64,000 nt of DNA from Bacillota bacterium (GCA_023386815.1 JAEWIZ010000002.1:62001-126000), one strand, 5' to 3'. Positions 34,590 through 44,551 are shown, counted from the first letter of the stretch. Made by a program: numbers and translations. The notes: generated by a model from the sequence alone, not told the origin.

Positions 34590-34854
34590 ATTCTAATCTC
34601 CTTTTCATTCAAGACAAGCGAAACCAAAGACAAGTGAAATCTATTCTCCACTTGTAGATAATTCTCTTGTTAATGAGTACCGATCAACAAGCCTCATTAA
34701 TCAAATATTCAAGATGAATCAGTAAACCGATTCACTCATCCTGTATTAGAGCCGGAGGCACCGAAACAACTGAAAAATCCACCGACGTCTTTTACTTCGA
34801 TAGCCTTTTCAGAAGTCTCGGGTTGTCCTCCCGTTACTCTGAATTCTTATTATA
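34590..34854 (-). promoter_or_regulatory. pnp promoter and structured leader
   Basis: TATAAT at 34849-34854 (minus strand, preceded by TGG, an extended -10) would start a leader of about 250 bases. The leader contains a large imperfect hairpin at 34752-34833, where CGGGAGGAC-AACCCGAGAC-ttCTGAAAA faces TTTTTCAG-ttgtt-TCGGTGCCTCCGG, and a smaller one at 34714-34738 (GAATC/GATTC). Such a stem could be cut by RNase III in PNPase autoregulation, as in enterobacteria. That parallel is inference. Confidence 0.55.
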
Positions 34855-35009
34855 CCATTATTGTTACCATTACGCTACAATTATTTTCATTTTTGGATAA
34901 TTAACACAATTATAATTGTATCATAGAAATCTTTCTATTACAGTATCCGTAGTTCATTTAAATCTTAATCATGATCAAACGAAAAAATCTATATAAGCTT
35001 TAGTTTAGC

Positions 35010-35052
35010 AAAAAAACAGCTGTTAAAAGAATGTTTCTCTTAAAACAGCTGT
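35010..35052 (-). terminator. Rho-independent terminator downstream of ymaF
   Basis: On the minus strand ACAGCTGTT pairs with AACAGCTGT and is followed by TTTTTTTGC. Between it and the ymaF stop lie two and a half copies of a 19-base pyrimidine-rich tandem repeat (about 35085-35140). Confidence 0.8.
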
Positions 35053-35209
35053 CATACTAGTCTTTATCACATTTAGCTCTATCTATCTCTTCTTTATCTC
35101 ATTTTTCTCTTCTTTATCTCATTTTTCTCTTCTTTTTCTATGCTAATTCCTTCTTTTTATTTTTTATCTTTATCTACATTTTCATTAACCTTTATTTTTT
35201 TCGACTTTA

Positions 35210-35662
35210 TTATCTTCTATAATTGTCATTCCTGCGATAATTATCAGCTCTCCGAAAATGTTCATCCATGCGATAGTGCTCATCCTTTTGTCTGTGATAA
35301 TCCTCTTTTTGACTTCCAATTGGGTTTTCAATCAGTGTTGCAGCTTCAAAGGAATGTTTATGCCCATCCTCTACGGTAGTAATTGAATCAATAAAATGAA
35401 CATGTCTATTGCCAACCTGAACTGCGCCGCCAGTTTTCCCGCAGAACTCATGATGATGTCCATCAAAAGAATCTGTACGAAATACTACTTCATGAACGTG
35501 ATCATGATCACCATAGGCCATTGCCTCTCCCGATACAGTACAAAAACGATGATTATGGGGATCATCTCGATCAGCTATTTTAACACTTCCCTGTAATTCA
35601 TGAACATGCTTTTGATTTTCATCAGCACATGGCTCTGGATAATTATTGTTTTTATTTCCCAA
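35210..35662 (-). CDS. ymaF: YmaF-like histidine-rich protein
   Basis: The protein (about 150 residues) consists of repeated His-containing beta units: HVHELQGSV, HNHRFCTVSGEA, HVHEVVFRTDSFDGHHHEF, HVHFIDSITTVEDGHKHSFEAATLI. This is the YmaF family pattern, thought to bind metal or to be spore- or stress-associated; the function is not established. The last 35 residues are a charged tail of short repeats (HYRMDEHFRRADNYRRNDNYRR-like). AGGAGTGG lies seven bases before a TTG at 35662, which I take as the start. The ATG at 35686 has no ribosome-binding site. It is a single gene with its own terminator. Confidence 0.8.
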   Translation of the reverse strand: MGNKNNNYPEPCADENQKHVHELQGSVKIADRDDPHNHRFCTVSGEAMAYGDHDHVHEVVFRTDSFDGHHHEFCGKTGGAVQVGNRHVHFIDSITTVEDGHKHSFEAATLIENPIGSQKEDYHRQKDEHYRMDEHFRRADNYRRNDNYRR

Positions 35663-35850
35663 AATTCCACTCCTATTCCATTCCATATTTTATTATGTAT
35701 ACGATCAGAATTACACTTCTCCACACCTCACTCTATATTCTATGATTCATGAATTAATTCGTGTAGAATACAATAAAAAAATAAGTAAAAATAATGAAGG
35801 AAACTAAAACAAGATGGATTTACTAGCTAATTCCCTTGTCACAAACTAAA

Positions 35851-35892
35851 ATACTCAGGCATCCCTTACTATTACAAAGATGACCTGAGTAT
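35851..35892 (-). terminator. Terminator of the ytfQRT-yjfF transporter operon
   Basis: ATACTCAGG pairs with CCTGAGTAT across a 24-base loop, and TTTAGTTTG follows on the minus strand, 47 bases after the last permease stop. Confidence 0.7.
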
Positions 35893-35939
35893 ATTTAAAC
35901 TATTCCCCACCTATTATGCTAATAAAATTAAAAATGATT

Positions 35940-36959
35940 TTAACTGCTTTTCACTTTTCGAGAAGCCAAAACACTCTGTAGGATGATGAAAAATGCTAGC
36001 AATATTGCAATGGTAATCTTCGTCCACCAGGAGGATAAAGTACCTTGAAAGGTAATAAAGGTCTCAATTGTTCCTTTGATCAATACACCAAACAGACTGC
36101 CAAATACATTTCCAACACCGCCGGTTAATAAGGCCCCGCCAATAACAGAAGATGCAATTGCTTCCATCTCAAAGCCCTTTGCCTGCTCTACAAACCCGGC
36201 ACAGGTATTTAGACTGAACAGAAAACCTGCAAAGGTACCAAGTACCCCATTAATTGCATACACCTTCAGTTTGGTACGTCTTATGTTAACACCCATCATA
36301 AGCGCGGATTGTTCATTCCCCCCCACCGCATAGACGGAGCGCCCAAACTTTGTATATCTTAATATAACAAAGAATAGTACCAAGGTAAGTAATGCTAAAA
36401 ACACACTCGGATACAAATAGGGATAAACCATTACCCCTTTTCTATTTACAGACCCACCAAAGGGAAAATATATTTTTGCATTTGCCCAGGTTAAAAACAG
36501 CTCATTTTTAATACTGATCATATCGGTACTAATCACTGCTGTCATACCCCTTGCAAAAAACAGTCCTGCCAGAGTTACAATAAAGGGCTGAATTTTAAGA
36601 TAAGCAATGAGCCATCCCTGCACCAGTCCATAGATCAGGCCAACTACCAACACAATAACTAAGGCCAGAATTGCATTCATTCCCTTGATCTCCATCATCC
36701 AGGCCAACAGCATACAGGTTAAAGCGATGACGGAACCTACAGAAATATCAATACCACCTGTGATAATTACCATTGTCATTCCTGTTGCTGCAACAATCAG
36801 ACCAGCATTGCTGATAAATAGGTTTAGGAACACCTGCAGCTTTCCAAAATTCTTATCCTGAAACACCACGATACCAATCAGATACATTACAAGAAAAAGT
36901 CCTATTGTAATCAGTAAAAGGAATTGTTTGCTATCCAGTTTTTTTATTCTGAAATTCAT
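35940..36959 (-). CDS. yjfF: Sugar ABC transporter permease, YjfF-like
   Basis: The 339-residue membrane protein of the BPD_transp_2/RbsC family has about eight to ten helices. The signature loop is VIGGALLTGGVGNVFGSLFGVLIKG near residue 270, and an internal GGIDISVGSVIAL lies near residue 70. With the adjacent YtfT-like permease it should form the heteromeric channel of a galactofuranose-type importer. The start codon overlaps the stop of the upstream permease by one base (TAATG), so translation is coupled. Confidence 0.88.
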   Translation of the reverse strand: MNFRIKKLDSKQFLLLITIGLFLVMYLIGIVVFQDKNFGKLQVFLNLFISNAGLIVAATGMTMVIITGGIDISVGSVIALTCMLLAWMMEIKGMNAILALVIVLVVGLIYGLVQGWLIAYLKIQPFIVTLAGLFFARGMTAVISTDMISIKNELFLTWANAKIYFPFGGSVNRKGVMVYPYLYPSVFLALLTLVLFFVILRYTKFGRSVYAVGGNEQSALMMGVNIRRTKLKVYAINGVLGTFAGFLFSLNTCAGFVEQAKGFEMEAIASSVIGGALLTGGVGNVFGSLFGVLIKGTIETFITFQGTLSSWWTKITIAILLAFFIILQSVLASRKVKSS

Positions 36960-38023
36960 TATGCCACCTCTTTTCCGGTTTGTGCAGCGGATAGTCTATT
37001 TCTTAAGTTCTTTAGCATCCTCTTTAGCTCTGTTGACTGTAAGGCAACAATCAAAATAACGACTATCGCTTTATAAACATACAACTGATCTGCGGATACC
37101 TTCATAGCGTAGAGGGTTGTCGTTAAAGCTTGGATGGTTACGGCTCCAATCACACTGCCAATCAGTGAAAATCTACCTCCACCCAGATTGTTTCCGCCCA
37201 GCGCTACCGCCAGTATGGCATCCAACTCAATATTTAGTCCTGCATTATTAGCATCGATGGAGTAAACACGGGAGGTAATAATCATTCCTGCGATTCCCGA
37301 GCATAATCCACAGAAGGTATAAGTCAGAAACTTAATCATCGTAGAGTTAAGCCCTACAAGCCTAGCTGCCTTCGAATTAATTCCAACGGTTTGAATATAC
37401 ATGCCAAGCGCTGTCCTTTTTAGCAAAAGCAACGTTGCCAGGATACATAGAACTGCCACAAATACAGGTGTTGGTAGGGGGATTCCCGGAATAAAACCAC
37501 CTAATTGCTTATAGTGATCCACTCTAAGATAAAGAATCTGACCCTTTGTAATTAACTGGGCTATTCCACGTCCTGCCGTGTATAATATTAGGGTGGCGAC
37601 CATGGGCTGTATCTTCATCTTTGCTACTAAAAAACCATTCCAGGCACCTAATAAAGCACCGACTGCAATTGCAGCAAGGAATCCTAAGAGATAGGGCGCA
37701 TGATAAAAGTCTGTACTGGTCTGGCCGCCGCCGAGAATAAAGATAGCAACTGCTCCTGATACAGCACTGACAGCTCCTACCGAAATGTCTGTACCACCTG
37801 AGGCAGCAACTACTAAGGTCATACCAATGGACAGAATTACCAGCTCACTGGAGCGATTCATAATATCTACAATATAACCATAAAGCACACCATTTCGAAT
37901 TGTTATTTCAAAAAAACTTGGTGTTTTTATTACATTAACCAGTAAAACGATCGCCAAACAAAGAAGCGGAAGAAATAGCCGGTATCCCATTATCCTTGCA
38001 GCTATATATTTCACCTTACTCAT
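36959..38023 (-). CDS. ytfT: Sugar ABC transporter permease, YtfT-like
   Basis: The 354-residue RbsC-type permease has the conserved GGTDISVGAVSAVSGA (about residue 70) and VALGGNNLGGGRFSLIGSVIGA (about residue 275). It pairs with the downstream YjfF-like permease. Its start overlaps the stop of the ATPase gene by eight bases. Together with the closely matching YtfQ-type binding protein this suggests furanose-form hexose import, though the substrate in this organism is inferred. Confidence 0.88.
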   Translation of the reverse strand: MSKVKYIAARIMGYRLFLPLLCLAIVLLVNVIKTPSFFEITIRNGVLYGYIVDIMNRSSELVILSIGMTLVVAASGGTDISVGAVSAVSGAVAIFILGGGQTSTDFYHAPYLLGFLAAIAVGALLGAWNGFLVAKMKIQPMVATLILYTAGRGIAQLITKGQILYLRVDHYKQLGGFIPGIPLPTPVFVAVLCILATLLLLKRTALGMYIQTVGINSKAARLVGLNSTMIKFLTYTFCGLCSGIAGMIITSRVYSIDANNAGLNIELDAILAVALGGNNLGGGRFSLIGSVIGAVTIQALTTTLYAMKVSADQLYVYKAIVVILIVALQSTELKRMLKNLRNRLSAAQTGKEVA

Positions 38024-39545
38024 TTACAGCACCTCCCGCAATTGCCCTCATAATACTATCCTGACCTAGCTGTTCCTTTTTAAGCTCACCCACCATGCAT
38101 CTGTCGCGCATTACTATCATCCTACTGCAGGTACGGAGCATCTCCTCCACCTCAGAAGAGATAAACATAACTGCCATCCCATCCTGAGCCAGCTGTACGA
38201 CTAGTTTTTGAATTTCTGTTTTCGTACCCACATCAATTCCTCTGGTAGGCTCATCTAGTATTAAAAAGTCCGGATTATTCAACAGCCACCTTCCAAGAAT
38301 CACCTTCTGTTGATTGCCGCCACTCAACTGTTTAATAGGCACCTCACGATCTGCTGTTTTAATCTGTAATAAATCAATATATTTGTCTGTGAATTCCTCC
38401 TGTTCCTTTTTACTTAAGAGTCGAAACATCCCTCTCTTTGCTTGAAGAGCGATGATTATATTTTCCCTTACGGATAGATCTGCGATAATTCCCTCTTCCT
38501 TACGATTTTCCGGCAAATACCCCATGCCCAACTTCATGGCATCAATTGGTGCTCCAATCAAAACCTTCCTTCCATTTACCATAAGGTCACCGGAATCCGC
38601 TTTATCAGCTCCATAGATTGCTCTAGCCAGCTCCGATCGTCCAGAACCTAATAAGCCGCTTAAACCGATGACTTCACCTTTATGTATCTTCAAATCAAAG
38701 GGTTTGATTGTTCCACTATGGCTTATCTGCGTGGCAGAAATCAGCACCTCGCGATGGGCACTCTCCTGACTTTCATTTTGTTTTTTAATTGCTGCCAGGT
38801 CATCAAAATCCTTTCCCATCATTTTTGCCACCAGTTGAACCCTTGGAAGTTTTTCCACCTCATATTCTCCCACTAGCTTGCCATTTCTTAGTACGGTGAT
38901 CCGGTCACAGACCTCATATACCTGCTCCAGAAAATGGGTCACGAAAATAATACCAACCTTTTTATCTCTCAAATGTCTCATGAGTTGAAATAATTTTTCC
39001 ACCTCATTATCATCAAGAGAAGAGGTCGGTTCATCTAAAATCAGCACCTTAGCTGACATATCAACAGCTCTCGCAATAGCAATCATCTGCTGAATCGCAA
39101 GAGAATAATTTTCAAGTGCTACCGCAACATCTATATCGATATCCAAATTCATTAAAATCTCTTTGGATTTTTTATTCATCGTTTTCCAGTCAATCATGCC
39201 ACGCTTCATGGGCTCTCTGCCAATAAACAGATTTTCTGCTACTGTCAGATTCGGACACAAATTAACTTCCTGATACACAGTGCTGATTCCATTCATCTGT
39301 GCTTCATGCGGAGATCTATTAATGATTGGTTCTTTTTTATCTATTACTCTGATTTCACCAGTTTCAAATTCCTCAACCCCTGTGAGTACTTTAATTAATG
39401 TAGACTTACCGGCACCATTTTCACCCATCAATGCATGTATTTCCCCCTCACGTAACATAAAGTCTACATTCGATAAGGCGACTACACCGGGGAAATTTTT
39501 GCTGATGTGCCGCATCATTAATACAACCTTATTTCCTTGTTCCAT
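38016..39545 (-). CDS. ytfR: Sugar ABC transporter ATP-binding protein (two ATPase domains)
   Basis: The 509-residue protein contains two fused ABC domains, as in RbsA/MglA/YtfR. The first has GENGAGKST, the signature-like NYSLAIQQM and LILDEPTSSLDD. The second has a Gly-rich P-loop variant GLLGSGRSELARAI, LSGGNQQKVILGRWL and LILDEPTRGIDVGT. The degenerate second P-loop is normal for this family. It powers uptake by the two permeases encoded directly downstream. Confidence 0.92.
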   Translation of the reverse strand: MEQGNKVVLMMRHISKNFPGVVALSNVDFMLREGEIHALMGENGAGKSTLIKVLTGVEEFETGEIRVIDKKEPIINRSPHEAQMNGISTVYQEVNLCPNLTVAENLFIGREPMKRGMIDWKTMNKKSKEILMNLDIDIDVAVALENYSLAIQQMIAIARAVDMSAKVLILDEPTSSLDDNEVEKLFQLMRHLRDKKVGIIFVTHFLEQVYEVCDRITVLRNGKLVGEYEVEKLPRVQLVAKMMGKDFDDLAAIKKQNESQESAHREVLISATQISHSGTIKPFDLKIHKGEVIGLSGLLGSGRSELARAIYGADKADSGDLMVNGRKVLIGAPIDAMKLGMGYLPENRKEEGIIADLSVRENIIIALQAKRGMFRLLSKKEQEEFTDKYIDLLQIKTADREVPIKQLSGGNQQKVILGRWLLNNPDFLILDEPTRGIDVGTKTEIQKLVVQLAQDGMAVMFISSEVEEMLRTCSRMIVMRDRCMVGELKKEQLGQDSIMRAIAGGAVNE

Positions 39546-39657
39546 GTGGACTCCATCCTTTCACAAACCACTGTTTCAATTAGGTAATTGTTAAACAAAG
39601 AAAATTCTGATATTTCTCACTCTATAGTTTCGCAATCGCCTAGTCATTAAAAAAGAA

Positions 39658-39715
39658 TAAAGGGTGTGTCCACCGGAATTTATGTATGCTCATTTACCCA
39701 GCGTAACACACCCTT
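39658..39715 (-). terminator. Intra-operon terminator after the binding-protein gene
   Basis: On the minus strand AAGGGTGTGT pairs with ACACACCCTT, then ATTCTTTTTT follows. It sits between ytfQ and ytfR and probably attenuates, giving more binding protein than membrane components. Confidence 0.75.
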
Positions 39716-39738
39716 ACAGCCATTCTTATCCGTTAAGA

Positions 39739-40812
39739 TTAATATGCACGTGTAGGTTTAATCTCAGCTGCTGTTTCAGCAGGGAATACACCTTCTTCTA
39801 CATATTGAAGCTTATCTACGGTTTCTCCACCCTCCAGCTTCTGGATAATCTCAGCAACACGTGGTCCGTGCAAAGGATTACATTCAACTGAAACGTTCAT
39901 GGTTCCTGCGATCATTGCATCAAATGCTGCTGCTACTGCATCAAAGGATACAATTATGATGTCTCCTTCTGGACCGCAGGTCTTTCCTGCTGCCTGGATC
40001 GCATCAATAGCACCAAATGCCATATTATCATTTTCTGCGATTACAACATCAATGTCATCATAGGATTTTAAGAAGGATTCCATAACTTCCTGACCTTTAG
40101 ACTGAGTGAATTCACCTGTCTGCTTTTCTAACATTGTCCAATTAGGATATGCCTTCATCTTCTCAGCGAAACCATCCGTACGTCCGATCTGAGCGGAGGA
40201 TCCGATGGTACCCTGTAGTGTTACGATATTAACCTGTTCATCTGCTCTGCCCTTGGAATCTAAATATCCTGCCAGCCATTCCACTGCGTTATAACCTTCC
40301 TGCAAGAAATTCGAACCAACCCATGCGGTGAATAAGCTGTCGTCAGAAACATCAATCATACGGTCAACGATAATAACCGGAATTCCCGCTTCTTTTGCTT
40401 CCTGTAATACAGTATCCCAACCAGTCTCGGTAACCGGTGCAATTACGATATAATCTACATCCTGCTGGATAAAATTACGAACTGCTTTAATCTGATTCTC
40501 CTGTTTCTGCTGTGCATCATCAAAAATCAATTGATAACCATTTGCTTCAGAGAAAGTAGATTTCATGGATTCCGTGTTAGCGGTACGCCAATCAGACTCT
40601 GCTCCAACCTGAGAAAAACCAACTACAATTAAATCATCGCTTGGAGTACTTGCTTCCTCCGTACTTGCAGCATCCTCATTACTTTGTGCACTGTCAGTAC
40701 TCTCCCCCGTATCCGAACTCACTGTACTTTTGGAGTTATTACCGCAGGCTGCCAGTGAAAACACCATCAACATAGCTGCGAGTAATGCTACTAATTTGTT
40801 AAACCTTTTCAT
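39739..40812 (-). CDS. ytfQ: Sugar-binding lipoprotein, YtfQ-like
   Basis: The 357-residue product has a lipoprotein signal peptide with lipobox LAAC (Cys 23) and a Ser/Thr/Glu-rich linker. The periplasmic-binding-protein fold follows, closely resembling galactofuranose-binding YtfQ: VVGFSQVGAESDWR, QQKQENQIKAVRNFI, VIAPVTETGWDTVLQEAKEAGIPV, TLQGTIGSSAQIGRTDGFAEKM and SKGQEVMESFLKSYDD. It should capture a furanose sugar outside the cell. AGGAGG precedes the ATG. It follows the YesM/YesN kinase-regulator genes, which probably control it. Confidence 0.92.
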   Translation of the reverse strand: MKRFNKLVALLAAMLMVFSLAACGNNSKSTVSSDTGESTDSAQSNEDAASTEEASTPSDDLIVVGFSQVGAESDWRTANTESMKSTFSEANGYQLIFDDAQQKQENQIKAVRNFIQQDVDYIVIAPVTETGWDTVLQEAKEAGIPVIIVDRMIDVSDDSLFTAWVGSNFLQEGYNAVEWLAGYLDSKGRADEQVNIVTLQGTIGSSAQIGRTDGFAEKMKAYPNWTMLEKQTGEFTQSKGQEVMESFLKSYDDIDVVIAENDNMAFGAIDAIQAAGKTCGPEGDIIIVSFDAVAAAFDAMIAGTMNVSVECNPLHGPRVAEIIQKLEGGETVDKLQYVEEGVFPAETAAEIKPTRAY

Positions 40813-41150
40813 AACTCATATCCTCCTAAAATATTTTTTTGGTGCGTATGCATAAACAAAGCTTCAAAACGCACTTGCGACAAGCTAAATCATTGAACTG
40901 ATTCACCTGTCTGATTGTCCTACGAGCAGATATCAATCAGTTTCAACTCTTTCCTATGAGTAGGTAACAAGGCTTGCTAAAAGCAGGCAGTACCTAATAC
41001 TCTTAGGTTTTAAAGCTAAACTTTTTGATTGCTGCTTGCAGGAATATCATATAAAATTCCCAATTTCCAAACAATGCAAATTCTATGGAAGATAGTTGAT
41101 TATTTTATTTCTCTTCGAAGCTGATTACATTATTTTTAAAAATAAGTTTA
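40813..41150 (-). promoter_or_regulatory. Regulatory region of the sugar transporter operon
   Basis: 338 bases separate the kinase gene from ytfQ. I see short hairpins (CCTAA/TTAGG near 41000) and AT-rich promoter-like stretches, but cannot fix -35/-10 boxes or AraC-type half-sites. The YesN regulator probably binds here. Confidence 0.4.
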
Positions 41151-42641
41151 TTATTTTCTTAACCTATTACGCTCCGAATAGGGAAGATCTACTTCTACAA
41201 CCGTCCCCTCCCCATATTTACTTTGAATTCTCAGACCGTATTCCTCTCCAAATTTAAGTTGAATTCTTTCATTGACATTATAGAGTCCATAAAAATCATT
41301 TTTTGAACTACTCTTATAGGTTATCCCCAGAGTAACTCCTTTCAGACGCTCCTCGTTCATGCCAATCCCATTATCCTGAACTGTAAGAATGCATTTCCCC
41401 TGCTCCTGCCTCCCACTAACTATAATTTTCCCTTTGCCCCTTCTATTTTTAATTCCATGATAAAGCGCATTTTCAATGAGAGGCTGTAACGTTAGTTTTG
41501 GGATAAGACAATCGTTAATACTATCCGGAATATTGATCTCATAATCCAGAATGTCCTGATAGCGTACCTGTTGAATTTTAAGGTAACAGGTAAAATGCAA
41601 GGTCTCCTCCTGTACTGTGATAATATCCTTTCCTTGATTTAAAGAGGAACGAAAGAAGTCAGAAAGTGCACCTACGGTGGACACTACTTCCTTATGTTTG
41701 CCGGCTTCTGCTAACCATACGATGGTATCCAGAGTATTATAAAGAAAATGTGGGTTGATTTGGATTTGTAACAACTCAAGCTCTGCTTCCCTTAGATTCT
41801 TTTGCTCTGTTTTTACCGCCTCGAATAGATCACTAATCCTTTGTATCATCAGATTCAAGGAGTCACTAAGGCTTTTTACCTCGGCTCCATTCTTAATCCG
41901 GGATCTGACGGTCAGATCACCTTTGGAAACCTGCTCAGTCACCTTTCCCAGATAGCGAATGGGTTTGATAATACTCCGTGGAATAGCATAGGAGATGATT
42001 GCAGTAATTCCCATAAGCACTACGATCAACAGTATACTAGCTCTAATCATCTGCAAAAAGGCCTTGTTCATCTCATTTCGGTAATTTTCAATTTCCTTTG
42101 TCTCATAGTAGAGATATTCCAGAATGGTATCTTGTATCAGGGAGGTAACTACTTGAACGTCATTTTCCCAGATAGTCATGTTCTTATCATACATATTTCC
42201 GGTTTCCACGTTTTTTCGTATCATCTGCGAATACTTTTCCAGATTATTAAGATACTTTTCAATTAAGGCAATTCTCGGACGAGTATTCTTCGTGTACTTC
42301 GTCCCCTTGTTGTCTTTGATCTTTCGGATAATTGACTTTGCTTTTTCAATCTCACTGATGGGATCTGCTTCCTCATAGGTCAGACTGCCAATGATAATAA
42401 AATAAAGCTTATCATCAAAATCCTTTTTAAAATCAAGGCTAAAAGCACTGGCTGCTGAGGTATTGTAGACCAGTTTATCATAACGCTTATTATAATCTGC
42501 TAGATACACAACCCAAATAGCTGCAAATATCAGGATCGGAATAACCATAATAAAATAAGAAAGTCGTATCTTGGTTGCCAGGCTGGAATCCAGATAAATA
42601 CTTTTTAGATAAGAACTCTTTAGTAACTTCTTCAGCTTCAC
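41151..42641 (-). CDS. YesM-family sensor histidine kinase
   Basis: The 496-residue protein has two membrane helices (about residues 28-48 and 195-220) bracketing an extracellular sensor region, then a HAMP domain (IIKPIRYLGKVTEQVSKGDLTVRS). The His_kinase domain follows with HFLYNTLDTIVWLAE (phosphorylated His) and a HATPase with NALYHGIKNRRGKGKI and DNGIGM. YesM kinases sense extracellular or transporter-bound sugars. The start overlaps the regulator stop by four bases. With the flanking YtfQ-type transporter it makes a sugar-responsive unit. Confidence 0.93.
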   Translation of the reverse strand: MKLKKLLKSSYLKSIYLDSSLATKIRLSYFIMVIPILIFAAIWVVYLADYNKRYDKLVYNTSAASAFSLDFKKDFDDKLYFIIIGSLTYEEADPISEIEKAKSIIRKIKDNKGTKYTKNTRPRIALIEKYLNNLEKYSQMIRKNVETGNMYDKNMTIWENDVQVVTSLIQDTILEYLYYETKEIENYRNEMNKAFLQMIRASILLIVVLMGITAIISYAIPRSIIKPIRYLGKVTEQVSKGDLTVRSRIKNGAEVKSLSDSLNLMIQRISDLFEAVKTEQKNLREAELELLQIQINPHFLYNTLDTIVWLAEAGKHKEVVSTVGALSDFFRSSLNQGKDIITVQEETLHFTCYLKIQQVRYQDILDYEINIPDSINDCLIPKLTLQPLIENALYHGIKNRRGKGKIIVSGRQEQGKCILTVQDNGIGMNEERLKGVTLGITYKSSSKNDFYGLYNVNERIQLKFGEEYGLRIQSKYGEGTVVEVDLPYSERNRLRK

Positions 42642-44278
42642 AAATATGCCTCCTCACTGCGGCTTTTGTTGGTTCTAAATTGCAGCGGAGTACATCCCTG
42701 AGTCTTTTTAAATAGATAGGAAAAATAATGAGGATCCTTATACCCTACCTCACTTCCAATCTCACTACTTCGCTTATTCGTACAGACTAAAAGTTCTTTT
42801 GCTTTATTCATCCGATGGTCCGTCAGGTATTTTACAAAGGTCTGCCCCGTCTCCTGACTGAAAACAGAGCTTAAATAACTGGGACTAATATTCACATAGG
42901 ATGCTGCCGAATTTAAAGACAGATCCTCAGTCTGATAGTTGCTATGGATATATTCCTTCGTTTCCTCCACAATATTACTAAATTTCCTGGTGGCTGCCTC
43001 ATTCCGACAGGTAATAGCCTGAATAAACAGATTTTTAATATAGGCGATGGTACCGTCATAATCCGCTAGGATTTGATTCATTTGCTGCGGAGTCTGGAAG
43101 GGATCCTCCGGTTTACCACAATTATCCTTGCCCAGCTTTTCTATGAAATTCACTGTGATAAAATACATGTCCATTAAAATATATTGACGAAATAACAGTG
43201 ACTTCTGAGCAGCTTTTGCATAGTTCATCAGATATTCCTCTACGAAATAATTAACCTCACCCAGCTCACCGTTTCGTAGGAATTTTTCTGCTACCTCCTT
43301 ATCCAGGTAAGGAGCCTTCGCCATATCTACCCAGGGGTTCTCCTCCTGGCTTTTTATTTCATTGATCTTTGATGCTTCAAGAAATTGACTCTGGTTAACG
43401 ATAAATCGATAAGCAAATGCTCTGCTGGCCTCTTCAAAGGATAGGTAAAGCTCACTCAATCGATTCACACTGCAGCCGATTCCACCAAAATAGGTTACCT
43501 TCTCGTATTTACAAATGAGCTGCTCTACCTCCGTAATGTATACCTTTTGTTGTTGCTCCAGTTCCTTGATGGTTTCTGCCTTAAGTAATATCGCATACCC
43601 CTCAAGACTTCGATCAAACCATAGGATATTATGCTTTTCAAAGTAGGTATCAAGCTCCTCTGACAGGCTCACCAGGGTTTTTGAAAAATACTCGTCCCTA
43701 TGCTTCCTACTGTTCACCTTGAATAAAATGATATTATAATAACCGGCATATAAATTAATACCAAGCTGCCTTCCTTTATCAAGAATATCGGAGAGGGACA
43801 GGCTGCTGTAAATCATCTCATGAAAAAAATCACGTCTGCTCTGTACCTCGTTTTCATGCATTTCCTTACGAAACTTCATTCGGTTTTCTTTTTCTTCCCG
43901 ATCTGCCATGATCTTATCCGCCACTCTCTTAACGGACTTTAGCATCTCTGTTGCATTGATGGGCTTTAATAAATATTCCTCGACCCCTATCTTGATCGCC
44001 TCTTTTGCATAGTCAAATTCTCCATAGCCGCTCAGAATAATAATCTTAATCTCAGGATTTTCCCGTTTGAGTAATCTGCTCAGCTCTAACCCATTCATAA
44101 ACGGCATTTTAATATCCGTAATGATGATATCCGGCTTCTTTTGGCGAATCTGATTCAGTGCCAGCTCCCCATCGCTGGCTTCCCCACAAAAAATAAAACC
44201 ATTTTCACTCCAGGCTATGTTATTTTTAATTCCCTCTCTTACAACAAATTCATCCTCTACCAGAAATACCTTTAGCAT
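42638..44278 (-). CDS. YesN-family AraC-type response regulator
   Basis: From the ATG at 44278 the protein is 546 residues. It has a receiver domain with phospho-Asp in DIIITDIKMPFMNG and Lys in YLLKPINA, a long middle segment, and a C-terminal AraC double helix-turn-helix (EYIHSNYQTEDLSLNSAASYVNISPSYLSSVFSQETGQ, YKDPHYFSYLFKKTQGCTPLQFR; each quoted piecewise). It should activate the adjacent sugar transporter on phosphorylation by the YesM kinase. The frame extends upstream to 44401, but that part has no ribosome-binding site and low-complexity content. AGGGG lies before 44278. Confidence 0.92.
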   Translation of the reverse strand: MLKVFLVEDEFVVREGIKNNIAWSENGFIFCGEASDGELALNQIRQKKPDIIITDIKMPFMNGLELSRLLKRENPEIKIIILSGYGEFDYAKEAIKIGVEEYLLKPINATEMLKSVKRVADKIMADREEKENRMKFRKEMHENEVQSRRDFFHEMIYSSLSLSDILDKGRQLGINLYAGYYNIILFKVNSRKHRDEYFSKTLVSLSEELDTYFEKHNILWFDRSLEGYAILLKAETIKELEQQQKVYITEVEQLICKYEKVTYFGGIGCSVNRLSELYLSFEEASRAFAYRFIVNQSQFLEASKINEIKSQEENPWVDMAKAPYLDKEVAEKFLRNGELGEVNYFVEEYLMNYAKAAQKSLLFRQYILMDMYFITVNFIEKLGKDNCGKPEDPFQTPQQMNQILADYDGTIAYIKNLFIQAITCRNEAATRKFSNIVEETKEYIHSNYQTEDLSLNSAASYVNISPSYLSSVFSQETGQTFVKYLTDHRMNKAKELLVCTNKRSSEIGSEVGYKDPHYFSYLFKKTQGCTPLQFRTNKSRSEEAYL

Positions 44279-44551
44279 CCTGTTTACCCCTCTATGAATC
44301 ATTCTATAATTTCTATATTTTATCATTTTAATACCGTAAAAAAAATACATAATTACCTGAACTTTACTTTTTTTTGATGTAAATCGAAAGTTATTGAACA
44401 AAAGCCGCTCCTTTTGTTGGTTTTTTTTCGATTTGATTTTGTTTTTTTATGATCTCTTATTATATAGCGCTAATCAGCCACCATTAGAAAATATTATCAT
44501 TGCTGCAAAAATGATATTCCTTAGTATAATTTCATGTATCACTAACTGAAT

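Noticed and set aside
44279..44401. N-terminal extension of the YesN regulator
   Set aside because: Low-complexity sequence without a ribosome-binding site; the receiver domain begins at the ATG at 44278.
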